Below, one piece after another: positions 23,369-32,232 of a DNA stretch of 52,852 nt; the first letter of the stretch is position 1; every line of letters begins with the position of its first letter. Both the position numbers and the translations under genes were made by a program. Under the pieces are notes generated by a model. That model was not told the origin of the DNA. It searched no databases and saw nothing but the letters and a program-made list of their open reading frames with translations. This DNA is from JAZSQZ01 sp045538175. GTDB taxonomy: Bacteria; Bacillota; Clostridia; Christensenellales; UBA1242. The stretch covers positions 1-52,852 of the forward strand of contig JAZSQZ010000050.1 in assembly GCA_045538175.1 (NCBI GenBank), read 5' to 3'.

Positions 23369-24295
23369 CTAAACTGCCTTACAACCTAAAATTCCTGCAT
23401 CGTTTTTTAGGGTTGCAATCTTAATTTCTACAATTGGGGCATTTTTATACCCGTAATATTCTTTTTGGCAATATGCTTTTATTTTGTCGGTCAAAACATC
23501 TTCCCAATTACTTATGCCACCACCAAGCAAGATAACTTCTGGTCTTAAGATGTTGCAGATACTTAAAATACCTTCACTTAAATATTCTACATATTTGTCG
23601 ACAATTTTTACTGCAAGGGCGTCGCCCTTTAACAATTCTTTATAGATAACTTCGCCATTGATTTTTTCTAAGTCGCCACCGACAGCGGCATATAAACTTG
23701 ATTCTTTGTTTTTTTCTAAGGCTTTGATTGCTTGTTTTTTAAGTGCTAAGGCTGAAGCATATGCTTGAAAACAACCTTTTCTGCCACAGTTGCATTTTGT
23801 GCCGTTAAGCTCGATAACCATATGGCCGATTTCTGCACCCATACCTTGATTGCCAAGATACATTTCGCCATTTACAATTATACCTGCACCAACACCTGTG
23901 CCGAGTGTTAACATAACTGCGTTTTTATATCCCTTGCCTGACCCGAATTTTACTTCGGCTGCAGTTGCTAAGTTTACGTCGTTATGAATTTCGGTTTTAA
24001 TTTTTAATTCTTTTGTTAAGATATCTCTAAGTGGTAAATCGTCCCATTTGAGTGCTGGGCAAGTTGTTGTGCCCTTATCACTGTTAACGATACCCGGGCA
24101 ACCTGCAACAACTTTGTCTATATCTTTTGTTGTTAAGTTGTTTTCTTTTAAAAATTCGTTAAACTCGTCTACGATTGGTTTGATTTCTTGTGGCCAAGTT
24201 GTTGTTAAAACTCGTCTTGCGACAATTTTATTGTTATCATCGACAAGGCCATATTTTATGGTTGTGCCACCGATGTCTATACCGATACTATACAT
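23369..24295 (-). CDS. ROK family sugar kinase, probable glucokinase
   Basis: The 308-residue protein has the ROK phosphate loop DIGGTTIKYGLV at the start, the substrate region PGIVNSDKGT, the second phosphate motif LTLGTGVGAGII, the sugar-binding GAEIGHMVIE (His for the zinc site) and the zinc motif CNCGRKGCFQAYAS. These fit glucokinases of the ROK type, which phosphorylate glucose to glucose-6-phosphate with ATP. It lacks the N-terminal HTH of ROK repressors. It is divergent from malQ and the glycogen genes, so it can feed or salvage glucose from that pathway. Monocistronic. Confidence 0.85.
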   Translation of the reverse strand: MYSIGIDIGGTTIKYGLVDDNNKIVARRVLTTTWPQEIKPIVDEFNEFLKENNLTTKDIDKVVAGCPGIVNSDKGTTTCPALKWDDLPLRDILTKELKIKTEIHNDVNLATAAEVKFGSGKGYKNAVMLTLGTGVGAGIIVNGEMYLGNQGMGAEIGHMVIELNGTKCNCGRKGCFQAYASALALKKQAIKALEKNKESSLYAAVGGDLEKINGEVIYKELLKGDALAVKIVDKYVEYLSEGILSICNILRPEVILLGGGISNWEDVLTDKIKAYCQKEYYGYKNAPIVEIKIATLKNDAGILGCKAV

Positions 24296-24415
24296 ATTTA
24301 TCCCCTTTGTTGTTTTTAGTATAGATTATTTTGCTTTTATCTTCAAATCATTTGGGCATTTTGTTTGACTAAATCGTCTTTTTTTTCGTAATATAATTAT
24401 GTTTAAGGAGTTAAA

Positions 24416-25882
24416 ATGAAAAGAGCAAGTGGCGTTATGATGCACATATCGTGCTTACCAAACAAATATGGCTTTGGGTGTTTTTCAAAAGAAGCATATG
24501 AGTTTGTTGACTTTTTAAAGGCAAGTGGTCAACACTATTGGCAAGTTTTGCCTTTTAACCCAACAAATGAGAGTGGCTCGCCTTTTCAATGCTACTCCGT
24601 TTTTGCAGGCAATCCTTCTTTTATTGATTTGACTGAATTTTTAAGCGATGACGAAATTGTTAGCCTTGGGATAAAAAAGGAAAAGACTGTAAATTTTGAG
24701 AAAATAAATTCTACACGCCTTATGGCTCTAAAAAAGATTTATAAGAAACACAAAAACCAAGATGAAATTGACGCATTTAGGTCTAAAAATAAATTTTGGA
24801 TTGATGACTATGCAACATTTATGGTTATAAAAGACGAGCATAACGGAATCCCTTATACAGAATTTCCAACACGACTAAAACAGCACAACACAGAAGCTGT
24901 AGAGAGTTACAAAGTTGCAAATAAAGATAAGATTGAGTTTCATATCTTTGTACAAATGTTGTTTTTTAAACAATGGGAAAAACTCAGAAAATATGCAAAC
25001 GACAACGGCATAAAAATCATAGGTGATATGGCTTTTTATCCTGCAAGCGACAGCGCTGATGTTTGGGCAAACAGAGAATATTTTTGCTTTGACGAAAATG
25101 GCGACCCAACAGGTGTTGCAGGCGTGCCACCTGACTATTTTTCAGAAGACGGTCAACTTTGGGGCAACCCTTTGTATAACGTTGAATACTTAAAGAAAAA
25201 CAACTATCGTTGGTGGATAAAGAGATTTGAACAAGCCTACAAGTTTTATGATATGGTACGCCTTGATCACTTTAGGGGTTTTGAAGCTTTTTGGTTTGTA
25301 AAATATGGCGCAAAAACTGCAAAAGGTGGCAAATGGGTAAAGGGCTTAGGATATCCTTTATTTAAGGCACTTAAGGATAAAAAAGTTCCAGAATTTTTGG
25401 TTGAAGATTTGGGAATTATTACCCCTGCTGTTGAAAAACTTATAAAGAAAACAGGTTTTCCTAATATGAAAGTTTTTCAGTTCGCTTTTGACGGAAACCC
25501 TAAAAATGCATATTTCCCACACAACTATCCTAAAAACTGTGTTGCATACATCGGCACACACGACAACAACACTTATGTGGGATTTTTAAAAGAACAAAAA
25601 CCTGAAGTTTTGGCAGAAATAAAGGGATACTTAGGGCAAGCAGAAAACTCAACTTACGAAGACATTACAGATGCGACAACTTTGATTATGTTAAACAGTC
25701 TTGCAGACCTTGTTGTGCTTACAATACAAGACCTTTGTTACCTTGACGAAAGGTATAGAATGAACACCCCTGGAACTGTTAACAACAATTGGAATTTTAG
25801 GTTAGACAAGAAACTTTTAACCCCAGAACTTACAAAAAAACTTCTAACTTTAACCATCAATTCTAATCGATATTATGAATAA
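24416..25882 (+). CDS. malQ: 4-alpha-glucanotransferase (amylomaltase, GH77)
   Basis: The 488-residue GH77 enzyme transfers 1,4-glucan segments between malto-oligosaccharides and frees glucose. Family landmarks are intact: ASGQHYWQVLPFNPT near the start, the conserved GVAGVPPDYFS-EDGQLWGNPLY loop, nucleophile Asp in RLDHFRGFEAFW, the acid Glu in VEDLGIITPAV and the stabilising Asp in GTHDNNTY. Length is normal. AAGGAG precedes the ATG. It opens the storage-polysaccharide cluster and is closed by its own terminator, so it forms a separate unit from glgB. It is divergent from the ROK glucokinase, which can use the released glucose. Confidence 0.92.
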   Translation: MKRASGVMMHISCLPNKYGFGCFSKEAYEFVDFLKASGQHYWQVLPFNPTNESGSPFQCYSVFAGNPSFIDLTEFLSDDEIVSLGIKKEKTVNFEKINSTRLMALKKIYKKHKNQDEIDAFRSKNKFWIDDYATFMVIKDEHNGIPYTEFPTRLKQHNTEAVESYKVANKDKIEFHIFVQMLFFKQWEKLRKYANDNGIKIIGDMAFYPASDSADVWANREYFCFDENGDPTGVAGVPPDYFSEDGQLWGNPLYNVEYLKKNNYRWWIKRFEQAYKFYDMVRLDHFRGFEAFWFVKYGAKTAKGGKWVKGLGYPLFKALKDKKVPEFLVEDLGIITPAVEKLIKKTGFPNMKVFQFAFDGNPKNAYFPHNYPKNCVAYIGTHDNNTYVGFLKEQKPEVLAEIKGYLGQAENSTYEDITDATTLIMLNSLADLVVLTIQDLCYLDERYRMNTPGTVNNNWNFRLDKKLLTPELTKKLLTLTINSNRYYE

Positions 25883-25886
25883 TTTA

Positions 25887-25912
25887 GGCACGCTTTTTAG
25901 CGTGTCTTTTTT
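25887..25912 (+). terminator. Intrinsic terminator of malQ
   Basis: GGCACGCT-TTTT-AGCGTGTC followed by T6. Confidence 0.85.
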
Positions 25913-25992
25913 ACTGCATTTTTGTCGATTTTTGTCAAATGTTTTTGGGCATATTTTAGTTGTATTTTGTAACAAAATTTAGCATTGTTTGT

Positions 25993-26021
25993 TTGACATT
26001 ATTTTCGCTTTTTATTACTAT
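25993..26021 (+). promoter_or_regulatory. Promoter of the glg operon
   Basis: Perfect TTGACA (25993-25998), 17 nt, TACTAT (26016-26021); TATAAT at 26019-26024 with 20-nt spacing is the alternative. The leader to glgB is about 80 nt and shows no clear structure. Confidence 0.65.
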
Positions 26022-26106
26022 AATAATATATAATTACTATTACTATGGGCAATCTGGTTTTTTGTTCTTTTTAACACTTTTAAAACGAACTTTTAAGGGG
26101 AAATTT

Positions 26107-28005
26107 ATGTTATCAAAAGAAGAATCAGTTTTCTTGTTTAACCAAGGCACTTATTATCACTCTTACGAGTTTTTAGGTTGCCACTATGGTACTGTTGACG
26201 GTGTTGATGGTGCTTTTTTTCGTGTCTGGGCACCAAGGGCAAAATCAGTTTGCGTTGTAGGCGATTTTAACAATTGGACAGAAAATATAAACAAGTGTAA
26301 AAAAATTGGCACAAGTGGTGTTTGGGAAACTTTTGTTCCTAACACAAAAAAATATGACAAATACAAATATCAAATTTTAACAACAAAAAATAAAAAACTT
26401 CTCAAAGCTGACCCATATGCATTTTACCAAGAAACAAATGGCAAAACTGCATCTATGGTTTATAACTTTGAAAACTACAATTGGGGCGACAAAGAATATC
26501 AAAAGATTAAGCAAAAACAAAATGTTTATGAAAGCCCTATGAACATTTACGAAGTAAACTTTCTTTCTTGGAAAAGAAATGAAAATTACGAATACTATTC
26601 TTACAAACAACTAACAAAAGAACTTATCCCATATGTAAAAGAAATGGGATACACTCACATTGAAATTATGCCACTTACGGAATACCCTTATGATGGCTCT
26701 TGGGGATATCAAGTAACAGGTTATTTTGCGATAACTTCAAGGCTTGGCACTCCTGAAGAATTTATGGAGTTTGTTGACACTTGTCACCAAAACAACATTG
26801 GCGTCATATTAGATTGGGTACCGGCACACTTCCCTAAAGACGATTTTGGTCTTATCGAATTTGACGGCAAACCATTGTACGAAAACTCTGGTTGGGACAG
26901 AATGGAACACAAATCTTGGGGCACAAGAAGATTTGATTATGGCAGAAACGAAGTACAAAGTTTCTTAATATCTTCTGCAATGTTGTTCTTTAGAGAATAC
27001 CACATTGATGGCCTAAGGATTGATGCTGTTGCATCTATGTTATACCTAGACTACGACAAAAAAGAAGGAGAGTGGCTACCTAACTCTAAGGGTGGAAAAG
27101 AAAACTTAGAGGCAATTGCGTTTTTACAAAAACTTAACGCAGCAGTTTTTAAGGAATTTCCAAACGCTCTTATGATGGCAGAAGAATCAACTGCTTGGCC
27201 ACTTGTAACAAGACCTACGAATGTAGGTGGGCTTGGTTTTAACTTTAAGTGGAATATGGGCTGGATGAACGATATGTTAGATTATGTAAAGACTGACCCA
27301 TTTTTTAGAAAAGGCAGTCACAACAAACTAACATTTTCGATGTTTTATGCATTTTCAGAAAACTTTGTGTTGCCTATTTCGCACGACGAAGTGGTACACG
27401 GAAAATGTTCCTTAATGGAAAAGATGGCAGGGCCATATGATGAAAAGTTTGACGGATATAGGGCATTTTTATCATATATGTTTGCTCACCCCGGAAAGAA
27501 ACTCACCTTTATGGGAATTGAGTTTGGACAGTTTAAAGAGTGGGACAACGGTATGGGACTTGACTTCTGTTTGTTTGATTTTGAAAAACACAGACAACTT
27601 CACCACTTTGTAAAAGACTTAAATAAATTTTATTTAGAACATAGTGAACTTTACGAAATTGATTTCTCTTGGGATGGTTTTAGTTGGATTATCCCTGACG
27701 ATAATGTACAAAATGTTGTAGCATTTATTAGGCGCAACAAAAAGGGAGAAGAGCTTATATGTGTTGTTAACTTCTCACCTTCGCCAAGAGAAAAATATAA
27801 GGTTGGCGTAAAAAGTGGAACTTATGAAGAAGTATTCAACAGTTCTAGGGCTGAGTATGGTGGAAAAGAGTTTTTAAACGGAACACTTAAAACAAAGAAA
27901 GGCGCTATGCACAACCAAAACAATTATATTGAATTGACTTTACCTTCTTATGGAGCAGTATTTATTAAAAAGAAAAGTTCAAGAAAAAAAGGAGAAGCAA
28001 AATGA
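26107..28005 (+). CDS. glgB: 1,4-alpha-glucan branching enzyme (GH13, CBM48)
   Basis: The start at 26107 is chosen because AAGGGG precedes it by 6-8 bases. The open frame extends 49 codons further upstream, but that part covers the promoter and reads as an unlikely hydrophobic stretch. The 632-residue enzyme has an N-terminal CBM48 (FFRVWAPRAKSVCVVGDFNNW region), a GH13 barrel with nucleophile Asp in GLRIDAVASML, acid Glu in MMAEESTAW and stabilising Asp in ISHDEVVHGK, and a C-terminal beta domain. It makes alpha-1,6 branches in glycogen. The stop overlaps the glgA start (ATGA), so expression is coupled. Confidence 0.93.
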   Translation: MLSKEESVFLFNQGTYYHSYEFLGCHYGTVDGVDGAFFRVWAPRAKSVCVVGDFNNWTENINKCKKIGTSGVWETFVPNTKKYDKYKYQILTTKNKKLLKADPYAFYQETNGKTASMVYNFENYNWGDKEYQKIKQKQNVYESPMNIYEVNFLSWKRNENYEYYSYKQLTKELIPYVKEMGYTHIEIMPLTEYPYDGSWGYQVTGYFAITSRLGTPEEFMEFVDTCHQNNIGVILDWVPAHFPKDDFGLIEFDGKPLYENSGWDRMEHKSWGTRRFDYGRNEVQSFLISSAMLFFREYHIDGLRIDAVASMLYLDYDKKEGEWLPNSKGGKENLEAIAFLQKLNAAVFKEFPNALMMAEESTAWPLVTRPTNVGGLGFNFKWNMGWMNDMLDYVKTDPFFRKGSHNKLTFSMFYAFSENFVLPISHDEVVHGKCSLMEKMAGPYDEKFDGYRAFLSYMFAHPGKKLTFMGIEFGQFKEWDNGMGLDFCLFDFEKHRQLHHFVKDLNKFYLEHSELYEIDFSWDGFSWIIPDDNVQNVVAFIRRNKKGEELICVVNFSPSPREKYKVGVKSGTYEEVFNSSRAEYGGKEFLNGTLKTKKGAMHNQNNYIELTLPSYGAVFIKKKSSRKKGEAK

Positions 28006-29735
28006 AAAAAGAAACTGAACAAAAGAAAACCACTGCAGTAAAAACTGCTCCAAAGGCAGAAAAGAAAACTGCAACCATAAAAGTTGCAAAGCCAAGAACA
28101 GCAACAAAAACTGTAACTGTTGTAGGCGACACAAAAAAGAAAACTGCAGCAAAAACCACAGCAAAAACAACAACAACAAAAAAGGTTGCAACTGCAAAAA
28201 AGACAACAAAAAAGGCTGTCGAAGTTGAAACTTCTATTTTTGAAAAAGCAAATCGCTTGCCAAAAGGTAATGTTGTTGATATTGAAGAAACAGCAAACAA
28301 GAAAACAAAAGTCTTGTATGTAACTTCCGAATGCTTACCATTTTGTGCAACGGGTGGCCTTGCTGACGTTGCTGGAAGTTTACCAAAATTTATCGCACAA
28401 AACGACAAAAATATTGATATGAGAGTTGTACTTCCACTTTACTCTGATATTCCTTCTTGCTACAGAGATAAATTTACTTTCCACGGACACAAAAACATCT
28501 CTGTTGCTTGGAGACAATTGTATCTTGGTGTTTTCTCTTACAAGATGGGTAATGTTACATACTATTTCTTGGATAACGAATATTACTTCAAAAGAAATGG
28601 TGGTATTTATAGTTACTATGACGACGGCGAAAGATTTGCTTATGTTTCAAACGCTGTTATCGAAATGCTTTCTATGATTGACTTTGTGCCTGACATTATT
28701 CACGCAAACGATTGGCAATCAGCACTTATTCCTATTTATCTTAAAACTCGTTACAAAGACGACCCTACTCTTAACAAAATCAAAACTGTGTTTACACTTC
28801 ACAACACAGAATATCAAGGCAAATTTGATATGAAGATTATCGGTGACGTTTTTGGAATTGACGCAAGATACAAGAACCTTCTTGAATACAACAAAGACTT
28901 AAACCTTGTAAAAGGTGCTATCGTTTGTTGTGACAAGTTTACAACTGTTAGTCCAACATATGCTCAAGAAATTTTGGTTTCTAAAGAGTTTAGCAACGGG
29001 CTTGATTCAATCTTAAACGAAAATAATTATAAAACAAGTGGTATCATCAACGGTATCGATTATGAATTCTATAATCCAAAAACTGATGACACTGTATTTA
29101 AAAATTACGACATTGATTCAATCGAAGCAAAGAAGGATAACAAGGTTGAACTTCAAAAGATGTTTGGTCTTAATGTTGACCCTGAAATTCCTATGCTCTC
29201 GATTGTAACACGTATGGCAAACCATAAAGGTATCGACCTTATCAAAGGTGGTATTGAACAAATCTTATCACAAAGAGTACAACTTGTTGTTGTTGGAAGT
29301 GGTACACAAATGTACGAAAACTTCTTTAAGTATTTAGAACAAAAATATCAAGGCAAAGTTAAGGCTGCAATTGGTTATTCTAACACACTTGCAAGAAAAA
29401 CTTATGCTGCAAGCGATATCTTTATTATGCCTTCTCGTACTGAGCCTTGTGGCCTTTCACAAATGGTTGCGTCCCGTTATGGAGCTGTTCCTATCGTTCG
29501 TGAAACAGGTGGCCTTAAGGACTCTATTCGTGACTTTGGTTGCGAAGGTGGTGGAAATGGTTATACCTTTACAAACTACAACACAAGCGACCTTGTCTAC
29601 TCTATCAACCGTGCCCTTCAAGATTTTTATAACAAGGACACTTGGGTTGAAAAAATCAAAACTTGTATGAAACAAGATTTCACTTGGAAAAATTCTTCTA
29701 TTAAGTACATCGAACTTTATAGAGATCTTGTTTAA
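28002..29735 (+). CDS. glgA: Glycogen synthase (GT5) with Lys/Thr/Ala-rich N-terminal tail
   Basis: The catalytic part starts near residue 103 (KVLYVTSECLPFCATGGLAD, the KTGGL-type ADP-glucose site) and runs to the end with HANDWQSALIP, STRTEPCGLSQ-like MPSRTEPCGLSQM and ETGGLKDS, so it is a complete GT5 synthase that elongates alpha-1,4-glucan from ADP-glucose. In front lies an extension absent from normal synthases of about 480 residues: 54 of the first 71 residues are Lys, Thr or Ala (22 Lys), resembling a histone-H1-like tail. The reading frame and GGAG site before the ATG support that it is translated. It could tether the enzyme to glycogen, nucleic acid or phosphorylation signals. ATGA overlap with glgB. 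Confidence 0.92.
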   Translation: MKKETEQKKTTAVKTAPKAEKKTATIKVAKPRTATKTVTVVGDTKKKTAAKTTAKTTTTKKVATAKKTTKKAVEVETSIFEKANRLPKGNVVDIEETANKKTKVLYVTSECLPFCATGGLADVAGSLPKFIAQNDKNIDMRVVLPLYSDIPSCYRDKFTFHGHKNISVAWRQLYLGVFSYKMGNVTYYFLDNEYYFKRNGGIYSYYDDGERFAYVSNAVIEMLSMIDFVPDIIHANDWQSALIPIYLKTRYKDDPTLNKIKTVFTLHNTEYQGKFDMKIIGDVFGIDARYKNLLEYNKDLNLVKGAIVCCDKFTTVSPTYAQEILVSKEFSNGLDSILNENNYKTSGIINGIDYEFYNPKTDDTVFKNYDIDSIEAKKDNKVELQKMFGLNVDPEIPMLSIVTRMANHKGIDLIKGGIEQILSQRVQLVVVGSGTQMYENFFKYLEQKYQGKVKAAIGYSNTLARKTYAASDIFIMPSRTEPCGLSQMVASRYGAVPIVRETGGLKDSIRDFGCEGGGNGYTFTNYNTSDLVYSINRALQDFYNKDTWVEKIKTCMKQDFTWKNSSIKYIELYRDLV

Positions 29736-29777
29736 TTTAAAAAATAAAATTTATATTTCATTGGCTTGGGGGAAATT

Positions 29778-32204
29778 GTGAGCAATAAAAAAATTACTGA
29801 AAAAGACGCGATTTTACAAATAAATCAACAACTTCAAAAGTACTACAATATTTCTTTTGAAGACGCAACAGACACTCAAATTTTTAAGGCACTTGCAAAT
29901 ATCGCTATGGACGAAATGTTTAAAAAGCGTCAAAAATTTAGCGCAAACTGCAAAAAGAACGACGGTAAGAGTGTCAACTATCTTTGTATGGAATTCCTTA
30001 TTGGAAAAACTTTAAGGACAACACTTTTTAATCTTGGTATGGAATCTGCTTTTGCAAAGGCATTAAAAGCAAAAGGTAGGGACATAAACACTTTATACAA
30101 ACTTGAAGACGATGCTGGCCTTGGCAACGGTGGTTTAGGTAGACTTGCAAGTTGCTTTCTTGAATCTCTTGCAACCCTTGACTACCCTGTAACCGGCCAC
30201 TGCATTAGATACGACTTTGGTTTGTTTAAACAAAAATTCTTAGAAGGAAATCAAACCGAACTTCCTGATGAATGGCTACAAAGTGGCGAAGTTTGGCAAG
30301 TTCCAAGAGATGATAAGGCTGTAAAAGTTCTTTTTGATGGCTATATCACAGAAAGAAGAGATGAAGACGGTCACTTAAAAATCGATTACCACGATTGCAC
30401 TGAAGTTCAAGCTTTTCCATACGATATGATGATTACAGGTTACGACTCTAAAAACATCGCTGTTTTAAGGTTGTGGTCTGCAAGAAGTTTTAATACTTTT
30501 GACACAAAGAAATTCTCTCAAGGTGAATATACCCAAGCACTTGCAGAGAAAAACCAAATCGAGTTAATAAGCAAGGTTTTATACCCTGCTGACGACCACC
30601 CAGGTGGAAAGTCACTTAGACTAAAACAACAATATTTCCTATGCTCTGCTGCAATGCAAAGTATTGTTGCAACACACGTTAGAAGATACAAAAACTTAAA
30701 ACTTTTGCCTAAGTTTATATCAGTCCACTTAAACGACACTCACCCTGTAATTTGTGTTCCAGAACTTATGAGAATTTTGATGGACGAATACGAATTCTCT
30801 TGGGAAGATGCTTGGAAGATTGTTACAAAAACTGTAAGTTACACAAACCACACAATCTTAAAAGAATCTCTTGAAACTTGGGACGAAAGTTTGATTCAAA
30901 GAATCCTTCCTAGAATTTATGTAATAATAAAAGAAATCGACAGAAGGTTTAGACTTGAAGCAAAAGAAAATGATGTTCCAGAAAATGTTATTAACACTAT
31001 GGCTGTTATAAACAACCGTAGAATTAGAATGACAAATCTTGCTGTTATTGCAAGTCACACTGTAAATGGTGTTTCTAAACTTCACTCAAACATCTTAAAA
31101 GACGATTTGCTTGTTGATATGAGCAACTACTATCAAAACAAATTTACAAATGTTACAAACGGCGTAACACACAGAAGATGGTTATGCGAAGGAAACCCAA
31201 ATCTTTCTGGTCTTATCTCAAAACTTATCGGCAAAAAGTTTATTAAAGAAGCAAAAGAGTTAGAAAAACTTGAAGACTTTATTGATGACGACAAAATCAT
31301 TTCTCAAGTCGAAAATATCAAGTACTTAAATAAAGTTGCTTTTGCAAAATGGCTTGAAGAACATCAAGGTGTTGAGATTGACCCAAGCACAAGATTTGAC
31401 GTACAAGCAAAGAGAATTCACGAATATAAAAGACAACTTTTAAATGTTTTAAAAATCATTTATATTTATTCTGAACTTAAGAAAAATCCTGACGCTGATA
31501 TTACCCCACAAACATTTATTTTTGCAGGAAAGGCAGCAGCAGGTTACATTAGAGCAAAGAGATTTATCAAACTTATAAATCAACTTGCAAAAGATATCGA
31601 AAAAGACCCTAAAATTTCTAAGAAACTCAAAGTTGTTTTTGCAGAAAACTATTCTGTAACTATGGCTGAAAAACTTATGCCTGCAACTGATGTTTCTGAG
31701 CAAATTTCTCTTGCTGGTCAAGAAGCAAGTGGTACAGGAAATATGAAGGCTGTCCTAAACGGTGGTCTTATGATTTGTACTGCTGACGGGGCTAACATCG
31801 AAATCACTGAAACTTGTGGCAAAAACAGTTCGTTTGTTTTCGGTATGACAAGTGACGAAGTTGACAAGGTTTGGGATTCTCACTACGACCCTACACAATA
31901 CTACAACACAAATCCAAAAATTAAGACAGTTATCGAAATGTTAAACAAAGGCTTCAATGGAGAATCTTTTGAAGACATTTCTAAATACCTTCTTGGTACT
32001 TCTGGTGTTGGCGACCCATATATGTGTCTTGCAGATTTTGACTCATATTTAGACGCACACGAAAGAATGGATGCTCTTTATAGAAAACCTATGGCATGGC
32101 ACAGACAATGCCTTAAGAATATTTCTAAAATGGGTTATTTCTCATCTGATAGAAGTATTGAAGAATATGCAAAAAATATTTGGAAACTAAAGAAAATAAA
32201 ATAA
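29778..32204 (+). CDS. glgP: Glycogen/starch phosphorylase (GT35)
   Basis: The GTG at 29778 is chosen as start because GGGGGA (29768-29773) precedes it; a TTG 12 bases upstream would overlap that site. The 808-residue enzyme releases glucose-1-phosphate from glycogen with phosphate and pyridoxal phosphate. Landmarks: EDAGLGNGGLGRLASCFL-like DDAGLGNGGLGRLA near residue 110, and the PLP-lysine segment EASGTGNMKAVLNGG near the end, with DGANIEI following. It lies 42 bases after glgA and 28 before the GH13 gene, so it is probably part of one operon with glgB and glgA, placing synthesis and degradation under one promoter. Confidence 0.93.
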   Translation: MSNKKITEKDAILQINQQLQKYYNISFEDATDTQIFKALANIAMDEMFKKRQKFSANCKKNDGKSVNYLCMEFLIGKTLRTTLFNLGMESAFAKALKAKGRDINTLYKLEDDAGLGNGGLGRLASCFLESLATLDYPVTGHCIRYDFGLFKQKFLEGNQTELPDEWLQSGEVWQVPRDDKAVKVLFDGYITERRDEDGHLKIDYHDCTEVQAFPYDMMITGYDSKNIAVLRLWSARSFNTFDTKKFSQGEYTQALAEKNQIELISKVLYPADDHPGGKSLRLKQQYFLCSAAMQSIVATHVRRYKNLKLLPKFISVHLNDTHPVICVPELMRILMDEYEFSWEDAWKIVTKTVSYTNHTILKESLETWDESLIQRILPRIYVIIKEIDRRFRLEAKENDVPENVINTMAVINNRRIRMTNLAVIASHTVNGVSKLHSNILKDDLLVDMSNYYQNKFTNVTNGVTHRRWLCEGNPNLSGLISKLIGKKFIKEAKELEKLEDFIDDDKIISQVENIKYLNKVAFAKWLEEHQGVEIDPSTRFDVQAKRIHEYKRQLLNVLKIIYIYSELKKNPDADITPQTFIFAGKAAAGYIRAKRFIKLINQLAKDIEKDPKISKKLKVVFAENYSVTMAEKLMPATDVSEQISLAGQEASGTGNMKAVLNGGLMICTADGANIEITETCGKNSSFVFGMTSDEVDKVWDSHYDPTQYYNTNPKIKTVIEMLNKGFNGESFEDISKYLLGTSGVGDPYMCLADFDSYLDAHERMDALYRKPMAWHRQCLKNISKMGYFSSDRSIEEYAKNIWKLKKIK

Positions 32205-32232
32205 CCATACAAAGCCTTAAAAGGAGAAGAAA

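Noticed and set aside
25960..26106. N-terminal hydrophobic extension of the glgB frame
   Set aside because: It overlaps the TTGACA promoter, has no ribosome binding site, and the start at 26107 fits both the site and the family length.
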